From the NCBI RefSeq assembly GCF_026168105.1, contig NZ_LBMW01000006.1:186001-250000 (forward strand): 64,000 nucleotides of DNA, in the 5' to 3' direction. The stretch is from Streptomyces hygroscopicus. GTDB taxonomy: Bacteria > Actinomycetota > Actinomycetes > Streptomycetales > Streptomycetaceae. The position numbers and the translations under genes are program-made. The notes under the pieces are model-generated. The model was given only the letters and a program-made list of their open reading frames with translations, was not told where the DNA came from and did not search any database. Positions 34,029 to 42,377 of this stretch are shown here, piece by piece; positions within the stretch are counted from its first letter, which is position 1; every line of letters begins with the position of its first letter.

Positions 34029-35420
34029 ATGGGGCCCGTTCGGCCATGGGCACGCGTCTACGTCGGCTGTGCCGTCCTCGGCGCCCTGCTGTGCGTGTCG
34101 CCCGTACCGGACGTCCGAGCCCCCATGTGGGTGGTCGCCCTGCTCGCCGCGCTCTACGCCCTCTGTGAGCAGGTCCCCAGGTTCCGTCACGGCGGCCGCA
34201 GGCCCCCCGAGGGCATGGGCACCTTCTTTCCCGTGCTGCTCGCAGGGGCCTTTCTGCTGCCGCCCCCCGCCGCCGCGCTCGTGCCGCTGCCGGGTGCCCT
34301 GCTCGCCCGTGTCGCGCAGCGGCCGCGATGGCTGCGGCGGAGCTGGCAGGCCGCGCAGCTCGGCCTCGCCGTGTGCGCCGCCTCGCGTGTCCACTGGGCG
34401 CTGGGCGGGCGTGACGCCGTCGTCGGTCCCCGCTTCCCGTACGCGCTCGTGCCCGCCGGGGCCGCCGTAGTGGCGTTCTGCCTGGTGCTGACCGCACTCG
34501 ACATGGGGATCCGGGCACTGGCCGAGGGGGTTCCGGTGCGGTGGGGGCGCTCCTTGCTCGAGCGAAGCCGGGAGTTCGGGGGAGCCTGGTGCGGGCTGTT
34601 CCTGCGCTCCCTCGGGCCCATCACCGTGCACGGGCTCGCCGGACTGATGATGGCCGTGCTGTGGCGCAGCCCGTACGGGCCGGTCGCCGCCCTGCTGGTG
34701 CTGCTGCCCATGTACGTGTCCTGCTGGGTCTTCGCCCAGTACCACCGGGAGCGGGCAGCCCACCAGGCGACGATCCGTGCGCTCGTCCAGGCCGTCGACA
34801 TCAAGGACGGGTACACCCGCGGGCACAGCGAGCGGGTCGGGCAGGCGTCGATGATGATCGCGCGCGAACTCGGCATGGACGACGACCGCGTCGAGGTGCT
34901 GCGGTTCGCCGGGATCCTGCACGACGTCGGCAAACTCGGCGTGCCCACGAGGCTGTTGCGCAAGGACGGTCCGCTCACCCCGCACGAGCGGCGGATCATC
35001 GAGCTGCACCCCGAGTACGGCCATGAGATGGTCCGCGGCATCGGGTTCCTCGGTGAGGCGCGGTCCGCGATCCTGCACCATCACGAGCGGTTGGACGGCA
35101 GCGGATACCCGTACGGGCTGACGGGCCCTCAGATCCCCGAGTTCGCCCGGGTCGTGGCGGTCGCCGACGCCTTCGACGCGATGACCTCGACCCGCTCCTA
35201 CCGGCGCGCCCGTCCCGTCGCGGCGGCGTTGGAGGAACTGGAGCGGTGCGCCGGGTCCCAGTTCGACCCGGCGATGGTACGCGCGCTCATAGGCGCGCTG
35301 GACCGGCACGGCTGGCACCCGGCGGTGACCTCGGACGAGGTACGCGGAAACGTACCGCCTCCGGCTCTGCCCTCAGCGGGCCGGCCGACGGTGCAGCCGC
35401 ACGGCGGGGGCCGCACATGA
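34029..35420 (+). CDS. Membrane HD-GYP domain protein
   Basis: 463 aa with GGGGGAGG 6 nt before the ATG. The N-terminal 250 residues hold about six membrane helices. The C-terminal HD-GYP domain is intact: GHSERVGQASMM, ILHDVGKLGVP (the HD pair), IELHPEYGHEM, ILHHHERLDGSGYPYGL (HHE...GYP) and VADAFDAMTSTRSYR. HD-GYP proteins hydrolyse cyclic di-GMP, a developmental signal in Streptomyces via BldD. Residues near 172-186 (GRSLLERSREFGGAW) are encoded by a degenerate copy of a dispersed repeat. Its stop overlaps the next HD gene (ATGA). Confidence 0.88.
   Translation: MGPVRPWARVYVGCAVLGALLCVSPVPDVRAPMWVVALLAALYALCEQVPRFRHGGRRPPEGMGTFFPVLLAGAFLLPPPAAALVPLPGALLARVAQRPRWLRRSWQAAQLGLAVCAASRVHWALGGRDAVVGPRFPYALVPAGAAVVAFCLVLTALDMGIRALAEGVPVRWGRSLLERSREFGGAWCGLFLRSLGPITVHGLAGLMMAVLWRSPYGPVAALLVLLPMYVSCWVFAQYHRERAAHQATIRALVQAVDIKDGYTRGHSERVGQASMMIARELGMDDDRVEVLRFAGILHDVGKLGVPTRLLRKDGPLTPHERRIIELHPEYGHEMVRGIGFLGEARSAILHHHERLDGSGYPYGLTGPQIPEFARVVAVADAFDAMTSTRSYRRARPVAAALEELERCAGSQFDPAMVRALIGALDRHGWHPAVTSDEVRGNVPPPALPSAGRPTVQPHGGGRT
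34544..34585 (+). repeat. Dispersed repeat copy inside the HD-GYP gene (degenerate)
   Basis: The core TTGCTCGAGCGAAGCCGGGA plus the trailing GTTCGGGGGAGC match the intergenic copy at 57421-57465 with a few changes. It is in frame and translated as part of the cytoplasmic loop between membrane helices. Confidence 0.6.
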
Positions 35421-36661
35421 CGGCGTGCCGCCTGCCCCTCGTCCTCGCCCACGGGTCGGCCGCGTTCCTGGCCGCCGGCTCCCTGGCCCTCACGCTCTGG
35501 CGCGGCCTGGAGGAACCGGCCGTCGCCCTCGCCTTCGGGCTGCTCGTCGCGGCGGGGGAGCTGTCCCGGTGGAGCGGCAGCGACGAGCGGGAGCCCGCGC
35601 CCCTCGGGGCCGCCGGGGCGCTGTCCTACGCCCTGCTCGGGCAGAACGCCGGGCAGCCCACCCACCACGGGGTGCCGCAGGTCGTCACCGTGGTCCTCGC
35701 GGCCGCACTCGTCGGGTGCGTCCCGCACGTGGCCCGTGGCCGCGGATCCACCGCCGACCACCTCACCCGACGCCTCCTCACCGTCGCCTTCGCCGCGGTC
35801 TGCTTCCAACCCGTCTACCACCGGGGCGAGTCGCATGCCTGGGACGGCCCCGCCAGCGCCCTGCTCGTCGTCACCCTGCTGGTGCTCACCGCGCTGTGCG
35901 ACGCGGTGCTGGCCGCCGCCCTGGCGCACTCCCGGACGCGCTGGCCGTTCGGGCCGCTGCTGTGCGACGAGTTGCGCGGCAGGCTCGGCATCGGCTCGGC
36001 CGTGTGCGCCACCGGCGCCGTGATGTCGCCGGCCGTCGCCGTCGTGGGCCTGTGGGCGCTGCCCGTCTTCTCGCTGCCGCTGGTGCTCACCCAGCTCTCC
36101 TACCGGCGCTACGCGGCCGTGCGCACCACCTACCGGCAGACCATCGCCTCCCTGGCACGCGCCACCGAGATCGCCGGGTACACGCCGGCCGGGCACGCCC
36201 GCCGCGTGGCCACGCTCAGCCGGGCCGTGGGGCGCGACCTGGGCCTGACCGAGCCCGAGCTGACCGTGCTGGAGTACGCGGCCCTCATGCACGACATCGG
36301 GCAGCTCAGCCTCGTCGACCCGGTGCCCGCCGGCGCCACCTCCACGCTGCCCGCCGAGGAACAGCGGCGGATCGCTCTGCTCGGCGGCGCGGTCGTACGC
36401 CAGACCGGGGTGGAGGCCGAGGTGGCGGTCGTCGTGGAGCGCCAGGCGGATCCGTACCGCGAACAGCCGGTCAGCGCCAGAATCGTCCGGGCCGTGAACG
36501 CGTACGAGGAGATGGTGCGGGAAGAAGCGGGGCCGGGAGGACCGCTGAGCGCGCTGGAGCGGCTGCGGCTCGCCTGCGCGCGTGACTTCGAGCCCGAGGT
36601 CGTGGAGTCACTCGCCAGGGTGTTGCAGAGAGACGGTCTGACCTTGCCCGCAGTGGGGTAA
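35417..36661 (+). CDS. Membrane HD-domain protein with degenerate GYP motif
   Basis: 414 aa; the ATG overlaps the preceding HD-GYP stop (ATGA), so the two are coupled paralogues. About six N-terminal membrane helices are followed by an HD domain: GHARRVATLSRAVG and YAALMHDIGQLSLVD keep the HD pair. The HHE...GYP segment is replaced (VVVERQADPYREQP), and the VADAFDAMTS-like helix reads AVNAYEEMVRE. Loss of the outer metal ligands suggests it no longer cleaves cyclic dinucleotides and may act as a regulatory partner of the first protein. This is inferred from the motif loss. Confidence 0.82.
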   Translation: MTACRLPLVLAHGSAAFLAAGSLALTLWRGLEEPAVALAFGLLVAAGELSRWSGSDEREPAPLGAAGALSYALLGQNAGQPTHHGVPQVVTVVLAAALVGCVPHVARGRGSTADHLTRRLLTVAFAAVCFQPVYHRGESHAWDGPASALLVVTLLVLTALCDAVLAAALAHSRTRWPFGPLLCDELRGRLGIGSAVCATGAVMSPAVAVVGLWALPVFSLPLVLTQLSYRRYAAVRTTYRQTIASLARATEIAGYTPAGHARRVATLSRAVGRDLGLTEPELTVLEYAALMHDIGQLSLVDPVPAGATSTLPAEEQRRIALLGGAVVRQTGVEAEVAVVVERQADPYREQPVSARIVRAVNAYEEMVREEAGPGGPLSALERLRLACARDFEPEVVESLARVLQRDGLTLPAVG

Positions 36662-36764
36662 CCCATGGGTAATGAGCGCCCGTCCGGCCGTACGTGGTTG
36701 GATGCGAGGAGAGGGTGTTCGGGGGCACAGCTCGGCCCGTGGCCCCCGCGGACGTCAAGGAATC

Positions 36765-36803
36765 GGCAGGCGGGAATCGCAAGGGACTGGCAGGCGGGAA
36801 TCG
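36765..36803 (+). repeat. Two 15-bp direct repeats at the TPR gene start
   Basis: GGCAGGCGGGAATCG occurs at 36765-36779 and 36789-36803, a 24-bp period. The second copy runs into the proposed GTG start. It may be a regulator half-site pair or a slippage duplication. Confidence 0.6.
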
Positions 36804-37783
36804 TGAGGATCTTCGGGAAGGGACGGCACCGGCCCTCCGCCTCCTGGCGGCAGGCCACGGACCGCGCGTTCACGCTGATCGGTGACGGCCGGTACGAGGA
36901 CGCGGGAGCACTGCTGACCCGGGCCGCGGATCTGGAGCCATGGTTGTCGGAGTCCTGGTTCAACCTCGCCCTGCTGCACAAGTTCCGCCACGACTGGGAG
37001 CAGGCCCGCACCGCCGGCCTGCGTGCCGTGGCTCTGCTCGACCGGGAGACCGGCGCGCCCGACTGGTGGAACGTGGGCATCGCCGCCACCGCCCTGCAGG
37101 ACTGGCCGCTCGCCCGCCGCGCCTGGCAGGCGTACGGCCTCCGGGTGCCGGGGGGCGCCGCCGTCTCCGGCGAGCCCACCGGGATGGAGCTGGGCAGCGC
37201 GGCCGTTCGGCTGTCACCGGAGGGCGAGGCCGAGGTCGTGTGGGGGCGCAGGCTGGACCCCGCCCGGATCGAGGTGCTCTCCATCCCGCTGCCGTCCTCG
37301 GGGCGCCGCTGGGGCGAGGTCGTGCTGCACGACGGCGTACCGCATGGAGAGCGCACGACGGCCGCCGGGCACGCGTACCCCGTCTTCGACGAGATCGAGC
37401 TGTGGGCGCCCTCGCCGGTACCGACCTGGGTCGTCCTGCTGGAGGCCGCGACCGAGGAGGACCGGGACGCGCTGGAGCAGCTGGCCGCCGACGCCGGCTT
37501 CGCCGCCGAGGACTGGTCCTCGTCCGTGCGGCTGCTGTGCCGTATGTGCTCGGAGTCCCGGATGCCGTCGGACGAGGGCGACGGCGAGCACCTCGACCCC
37601 CACGACCACAGCGAGCCCGGGCATCCGGGACCGCTGGGGCACCGCACCGACGGGCAGCTGTGGGTGCCCGAGCGCGAGTGCGGCATCGCGGCGCCCGCCT
37701 CGCTGGTGCGCGGGCTGCTTGACGGCTGGGTCGCGGACAGCCCGGACTCGCGGGACTGGCGGGATCTCGAAGAGGTCTGCTGA
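36803..37783 (+). CDS. TPR-like protein of unknown function
   Basis: 326 aa from GTG 36803; upstream in-frame starts back to 36665 exist but their translation lacks any domain. Residues 10-110 form two or three TPR-like helical pairs (RAFTLIGDGRYEDAGALLTRAADLEPWLSESWFNLALLH, WWNVGIAATALQDWPLARRAW). The rest is a mixed domain with a CRMC motif followed by a His/Asp-rich loop (DPHDHSEPGHPGPLGHR), possibly a metal site. Conserved in Streptomyces next to peptide deformylase, as I recall. No enzymatic signature. Confidence 0.72.
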   Translation: MRIFGKGRHRPSASWRQATDRAFTLIGDGRYEDAGALLTRAADLEPWLSESWFNLALLHKFRHDWEQARTAGLRAVALLDRETGAPDWWNVGIAATALQDWPLARRAWQAYGLRVPGGAAVSGEPTGMELGSAAVRLSPEGEAEVVWGRRLDPARIEVLSIPLPSSGRRWGEVVLHDGVPHGERTTAAGHAYPVFDEIELWAPSPVPTWVVLLEAATEEDRDALEQLAADAGFAAEDWSSSVRLLCRMCSESRMPSDEGDGEHLDPHDHSEPGHPGPLGHRTDGQLWVPERECGIAAPASLVRGLLDGWVADSPDSRDWRDLEEVC

Positions 37784-37885
37784 CGGGGTCCGTGCGCCCA
37801 TGGATCCCGGGGAGGACACCCGGGGGCGCCCCGTAGGCTGTACTCGCAGGTTTAACCCATGGTTGCAGGAAGGCGTACGTCGGTC

Positions 37886-38536
37886 ATGGCGCAGCAGGAC
37901 ACCGATCAGCAGCACGCGGGCGTGCTCCCCGTGGACGACGAGGGCTTCGTCATCGACACCGAGGACGCGGAGGAGCGTGAGACCGCCTGGCGCGAGCGCG
38001 GCACCTCGCGGCCGATCACGGTGGTCGGGAACCCGGTGCTGCACAAGGAGTGCAAGGACGTCACCGAGTTCGACGAGGAGCTCCAGCAACTGGTCGCCGA
38101 CATGTTCGCCAGCCAGCGCACCGCCGAGGGCGTGGGCCTCGCGGCCAACCAGATCGGCGTCGACCTGAAGGTCTTCGTCTACGACTGCCAGGACGACGAG
38201 GGCGTACGGCACGTCGGTGTCGTCTGCAACCCGAGGCTGGTCGACCTGCCCGCCGACCGGCGCCGTCTCGACGACAGCAACGAGGGCTGTCTGTCCGTCC
38301 CGGCCGCGTACGCGCCGCTCGCGCGCCCCGACTACGCCGAGGTGACCGGACAGGACGAGAAGGGCAACCCGGTCAAGGTGCGCGGCACCGGCTATTTCGC
38401 CCGGTGTTTGCAGCACGAGACGGATCATCTGTACGGCTACCTCTACATCGACCGGCTGTCCAAGCGCGAGCGCAAGGACGCCCTGCGGCAGATGGCCGAG
38501 AACGAGCCCCGCTACCCCGTGGTGGCCAACGACTGA
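37886..38536 (+). CDS. def: Peptide deformylase
   Basis: 216-aa iron-dependent enzyme that removes the formyl group from nascent proteins. All three motifs are intact: [10 protein letters not shown] (motif 1), EGCLSVP (motif 2, metal cysteine) and [14 protein letters not shown] (motif 3, HEXXH written HETDH). An N-terminal extension of about 45 acidic residues precedes the core and is typical of one Streptomyces paralogue. ATG 37886 was chosen; the upstream frame start at 37859 lacks support. Ended by a 16-bp hairpin. Confidence 0.94.
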   Translation: MAQQDTDQQHAGVLPVDDEGFVIDTEDAEERETAWRERGTSRPITVVGNPVLHKECKDVTEFDEELQQLVADMFASQRTAEGVGLAANQIGVDLKVFVYDCQDDEGVRHVGVVCNPRLVDLPADRRRLDDSNEGCLSVPAAYAPLARPDYAEVTGQDEKGNPVKVRGTGYFARCLQHETDHLYGYLYIDRLSKRERKDALRQMAENEPRYPVVAND

Positions 38537-38548
38537 GAGCCCTTGATG

Positions 38549-38587
38549 ACGACGCCTGGCCGGGGTCCTCTCCCGGCCAGGCGTCGT
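38549..38587 (+). terminator. Terminator after peptide deformylase
   Basis: A perfect 16-bp stem (38549-38564 with 38572-38587), beginning ACGACGCCTGG, with a 7-nt loop and TCAT after it. Confidence 0.85.
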
Positions 38588-38807
38588 TCATATGTGCGTC
38601 GTACATGCGATCCCTTGTACACCTGAACTGATCCATATTCAGTCAAATGGGCGAGATTCTCGGCACTGTCGGTGAGAGGGTGGACCAAATCCGTTCCCAG
38701 ACCGGTCAGTTGTGGTGCTGAATGGAAAGCGCGGGGATACGCAACGGCGTGCGCCCGGCACGGCGGGAGGGGCGTGTCGCCAACCGGCGGCTGAGAGGGG
38801 TTTGTTC

Positions 38808-39890
38808 GTGCCAGCTATCCCACACAGCACTTCATCGACGGCGACCGCGGTCGCGGTTCCACCGGCGCTGTCCCTACCGGTGATCGAGACCGCGTTTCCC
38901 CGTCGGCTGCACCCGTATTGGCCCTGCATGCAGGAGAAGACGCGTTGCTGGCTGCTGGAAAAGCGGCTCATGCCGGCTGACAAGGTCGAAGAGTATGCCG
39001 ACGGGCTGTGCTACACCGACCTCATGGCGGGTTACTACATCGGGGCCCCCGACGAGGTACTGCAGGCGATAGGGGACTACAGCGCGTGGTTCTTCGTCTG
39101 GGACGACCGCCACGACCGTGACATCGTCCACCGGCGCCCGGCCGCCTGGCGGAGGCTCAGGACCCAGCTGCACGCGGCGCTGGAGGCCCCGCGGAACCAT
39201 GTGCACCACCCGGACCCCCTGGTCGCGGGGTTCGCGGACAGCGTGGTGCGGCTGTACTCGTTCCTCGGCGCCACATGGAACGCGCGCTTCGCCCGGCACT
39301 TCCACGCGGTGATCGAGGCGTACGACCGGGAGTTCCGCAACCGCACCTCCGGCTGCGTCCCGACGGTGGACGCGTACCTCGAGCTCCGGCGGCTCACCTT
39401 CGCGCACTGGATCTGGACCGACCTGCTGGAGCCGAGCGCGGGACGGGAACTGCCCGACGCCGTGCGGAAACATCCCCCGTATCGGCGTGCGGCGCTGTTG
39501 AGCCAGGAATTCGCGGCCTGGTACAACGATCTGTGCTCGCTCCCCAAGGAAATAGCGGGCGACGAGGTCCACAATCTCGGGATCAGTCTCATCCATCACC
39601 AGGGACTGACGCTCGAAGAAGCCGTAAAGGAAATGCGGCGGCGAGTGGAGGAATGCATATCCGAATTCTTGGTCGCCGAAAAGGAGGCACTACGGTTCGC
39701 CGAAAGCCTCGCGGACGGTACCGTGCGCGGCCGGGAATTGAGCGCCGCTGTGCAGGCGATCGTCGGGAATATGCGGAACTGGTTCAGTGCCGTGTACTGG
39801 TTCCACCACGAATCAGGTCGCTACATGGTCGACAGCTGGGACGACCGCTCTACACCCCCGTACGTCAACAACGAAGCGGCAGGTGAGTAA
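38808..39890 (+). CDS. cyc1: Epi-isozizaene synthase (class I sesquiterpene cyclase)
   Basis: 360-aa cyclase converting farnesyl diphosphate to epi-isozizaene, first step of albaflavenone synthesis. The Mg-binding aspartate-rich motif is DDRHDRD in [10 protein letters not shown]. The NSE/DTE motif is [10 protein letters not shown], and the C-terminal RY pair is in [12 protein letters not shown]. It closely matches my memory of SCO5222. GTG 38808 has GAGAGGGG 7 nt upstream. The TAA stop overlaps the CYP170 ATG by one base. The last third uses lower-GC codons than its neighbours. Confidence 0.95.
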   Translation: MPAIPHSTSSTATAVAVPPALSLPVIETAFPRRLHPYWPCMQEKTRCWLLEKRLMPADKVEEYADGLCYTDLMAGYYIGAPDEVLQAIGDYSAWFFVWDDRHDRDIVHRRPAAWRRLRTQLHAALEAPRNHVHHPDPLVAGFADSVVRLYSFLGATWNARFARHFHAVIEAYDREFRNRTSGCVPTVDAYLELRRLTFAHWIWTDLLEPSAGRELPDAVRKHPPYRRAALLSQEFAAWYNDLCSLPKEIAGDEVHNLGISLIHHQGLTLEEAVKEMRRRVEECISEFLVAEKEALRFAESLADGTVRGRELSAAVQAIVGNMRNWFSAVYWFHHESGRYMVDSWDDRSTPPYVNNEAAGE

Positions 39891-41254
39891 TGACCCTGGA
39901 ATCCGTCCGGCCCCAGGCCCCCGTGGAACCGCGTGTTCCGCTGCTGGCCGCGGGCGGCGTCCCCGTCCTGGGACACGGCTGGAAACTGGCCCGTGACCCC
40001 CTGGGCTTCCTCTCCCGGCTGCGGGACGACGGCGACGTCGTACGGCTGAAGCTGGGCCCGAAGACCGTGTACGCCGTCACCACCCCGGAACTCACCGGGG
40101 CCCTCGCCCTCAGCCCCGACTACAAGATCGGCGGCCCGCTGTGGGAGTCCCTGGAAAGCCTGCTGGGCAAGCAGGGGGTCGCCACCTCCAACGGGCCGTT
40201 GCACCGGCGGCAGCGACGGGCGATCCAGCCCGCCTTCCGGCTGGAGGCCGTCCCCGCCTACGGGCCGATCATGGCGGAGGAGGCGCAGAGGCTCGTGGAG
40301 CGCTGGCGCTCCGGCAGGACCATCGACGTCATGGCGGAGTCCTTCCGCGTGGCCGTCCGGGTCGCCGCCCGCTGCCTGATGCGAGGCAGCTACATGGACG
40401 AGCGGTCCGATCGGGTATGTGCGGCTCTCGCCACGCTGTTCAGTGGCATGTATCAGCGCATGGTGGTGCCGCTCGGACCGTTGTATCGCCTTCCGCTTCC
40501 GGCCAACCGTGAATTCAATCGGGCCTTGGCCGATTTGCATCTCCTGATCGACGAGATCGTCGCCGCCCGCCGGGCCTCCAGTCAAAAGCCGGACGATTTG
40601 CTGACGGCTTTGCTCGAGGCGAAGGACGAGAATGGCGAGCCCATTGGGGAACAGGAGATCCACGATCAGGTCGTTGCCATCGTCACCGCCGGCAGCGAAA
40701 CAGTCGGGTCCATGGTCATGTCGCTCCTTCAGGTCCTCACGGATCATCCGGATCATGCGGACAAGATCCGCGACGAGGTGAAAAGCGTCGTGGGTGAGCG
40801 GCCGGTTTCATTCGGCGATGTCCGAAAGCTGACGCACACCGCGAATGTCATCGTCGAGACAATGCGCTTACGCCCCGCCGTATGGATATTGACGCGGCGT
40901 GCGGTGGCCGACACCGAGCTCGGCGGGTATCACATACCGGCCGGGGCCGATGTCGTGTACAGCCCGTATGCGATCCAGCGCGATCCGCGGTCGTACGAGC
41001 GGCATGCGCAGTTCGACCCCGACCGCTGGCTTCCGGGACGCGCCAAGGAAGTCCCCAAGTACGCGATGAGCCCGTTCGGCGTGGGCAACCGGAAGTGTCC
41101 CGGCGACCACTTCTCGATGGCCGAACTCACGCTCATCCTGGCGACGGTGGCGTCCGCCTACCGCTTCGAGCAGGTGCCCGGGTCCGACCCCAGCCCCCGA
41201 ATCGGCATCACGCTCCGCCCGCGCCGGCTGCTGCTGAGGGCCCTTCCCCGATGA
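39890..41254 (+). CDS. Cytochrome P450 CYP170 (epi-isozizaene 5-monooxygenase/albaflavenone synthase)
   Basis: 454-aa P450 that oxidises epi-isozizaene at C5 in two steps to albaflavenone. Motifs: I-helix [12 protein letters not shown], ExxR in ETMRLRP, the PERF-like [10 protein letters not shown] and the haem loop [14 protein letters not shown]170A1 also has a described moonlighting farnesene-synthase site; that was not assessed here. The leucine in ETMRLRP is encoded by TTA (40868-40870), the rare bldA-dependent codon. The span from about 40480 to 40900 has many low-GC third positions (TTG, GAT, AAT), unlike flanking genes. One-base overlap (TAATG) with the cyclase. Confidence 0.94.
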   Translation: MTLESVRPQAPVEPRVPLLAAGGVPVLGHGWKLARDPLGFLSRLRDDGDVVRLKLGPKTVYAVTTPELTGALALSPDYKIGGPLWESLESLLGKQGVATSNGPLHRRQRRAIQPAFRLEAVPAYGPIMAEEAQRLVERWRSGRTIDVMAESFRVAVRVAARCLMRGSYMDERSDRVCAALATLFSGMYQRMVVPLGPLYRLPLPANREFNRALADLHLLIDEIVAARRASSQKPDDLLTALLEAKDENGEPIGEQEIHDQVVAIVTAGSETVGSMVMSLLQVLTDHPDHADKIRDEVKSVVGERPVSFGDVRKLTHTANVIVETMRLRPAVWILTRRAVADTELGGYHIPAGADVVYSPYAIQRDPRSYERHAQFDPDRWLPGRAKEVPKYAMSPFGVGNRKCPGDHFSMAELTLILATVASAYRFEQVPGSDPSPRIGITLRPRRLLLRALPR

Positions 41255-41406
41255 CCCTCGCCCTCCTGGTCCTGCCCACCCTGATCGGCATCGCGCACGA
41301 CCGGCGCGTCGACCGACGGATCAGGCAGGCCCAGGAGGCAAGGAGGCAGGATGCGGCTCAGAAGTCCTCGTCCAGGTCGACGGTGCCCTCCACCGCGACC
41401 TGGTAG
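41251..41406 (+). CDS. Possible small basic ORF coupled to CYP170 (51 aa)
   Basis: ATG overlaps the CYP170 stop (ATGA). A hydrophobic N-terminus ([16 protein letters not shown]) is followed by a strongly basic helix ([21 protein letters not shown]). The 3' third overlaps the nrdB 3' end on the opposite strand by 49 bp, which limits freedom of its sequence. Coupling and the membrane-anchor-like start argue for a real gene; the overlap argues against. Confidence 0.4.
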   Translation: MTLALLVLPTLIGIAHDRRVDRRIRQAQEARRQDAAQKSSSRSTVPSTATW

Positions 41407-42377
41407 GCGGACGGGCGCCGCTCGAAGAAGTTGGTCAGCTCCTGAACGCCCTGCAGCTCCATGAAGGAGAAGGGGTTCTCGGAGCCGTACACCGGGGCGA
41501 AGCCGAGGCGCGTGAGGCGCTGGTCGGCGACACACTCCAGGTACTGCCGCATCGACTCGGTGTTCATGCCCGGGAGGCCGTCACCGCACAGGTCGCGGGC
41601 GAACTGCAGCTCGGCCTCGACGGCCTCCCCGAGCATGTCGGTGACCTGCTGCTGCAACGCGTCGTCGAAGAGGTCCGGCTCTTCCTTGCGCACGGTGTCG
41701 ACGACGTCGAAGGCGAAGCTCATGTGCATCGTCTCGTCACGGAACACCCAGTTGGTGCCGGTGGCGAGACCGTGCAGCAGACCCCTGCTGCGGAACCAGT
41801 AGACGTACGCGAAGGCGCCGTAGAAGAACAGGCCCTCGATGCACGCGGCGAAGCAGATGAGGTTGAGCAGGAAGCGTCGGCGATCCGCCTTGGTCTCCAG
41901 CCGGTCGATCTTCTCCACCGAGTCCATCCACCGGAAGCAGAACCCGGCCTTCTCACGGATGGAGGGGATGTTCTCGACGGCCGCGAAGGCGGCGGCGCGG
42001 TCGTCCGGGTCGGGCAGGTAGGTGTCCAGGAGCGTCAGATAGAACTGGACATGGACCGCTTCCTCGAAGAGCTGACGCGACAGATACAGCCGCGCCTCGG
42101 GCGAGTTGATGTGCTTGTAGAGGGTCAGCACCAGGTTGTTCGCGACGATCGAGTCGCCCGTCGCGAAGAACGCGACCAGCCGGCCGATCAGGTGCTGCTC
42201 GCCGGGCGTGAGCTTGGCCAGGTCGGCCACGTCCGAGTGGAGGTCGACCTCCTCCACGGTCCAGGTGTTCTTGATGGCGTCCCGGTAGCGCTCGTAGAAG
42301 TCGGGGTAGCGCATGGGGCGAAGGGTCAGCTCGAAGCCCGGGTCGAGGAGGTTGGTGTTACGGGTGGTGGCGGTCAT
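41358..42377 (-). CDS. nrdB: Ribonucleotide reductase class Ia small subunit
   Basis: 339-aa diiron-tyrosyl radical subunit. The iron-ligand and radical region reads LFEEAVHVQFYLTLLD, with ExxH and a tyrosine four residues after the histidine, as with E115, H118 and Y122 in E. coli. Other ligands are in EEVDLHSD, FRDETMHMSF (second ExxH) and LCGDG. It ends in the acidic VDLDEDF tail that docks to NrdA. The ATG overlaps the nrdA stop by one base (TAATG). It converges on the albaflavenone genes. I see no AraC-type nrdS gene downstream, although one has been described for Streptomyces nrdABS. Confidence 0.95.
   Translation of the reverse strand: MTATTRNTNLLDPGFELTLRPMRYPDFYERYRDAIKNTWTVEEVDLHSDVADLAKLTPGEQHLIGRLVAFFATGDSIVANNLVLTLYKHINSPEARLYLSRQLFEEAVHVQFYLTLLDTYLPDPDDRAAAFAAVENIPSIREKAGFCFRWMDSVEKIDRLETKADRRRFLLNLICFAACIEGLFFYGAFAYVYWFRSRGLLHGLATGTNWVFRDETMHMSFAFDVVDTVRKEEPDLFDDALQQQVTDMLGEAVEAELQFARDLCGDGLPGMNTESMRQYLECVADQRLTRLGFAPVYGSENPFSFMELQGVQELTNFFERRPSAYQVAVEGTVDLDEDF

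Noticed and set aside
36772..36805. SigR-type promoter from GGGAAT in the 36765 repeat
   Set aside because: Eighteen bases downstream the sequence is GGG rather than GTT.
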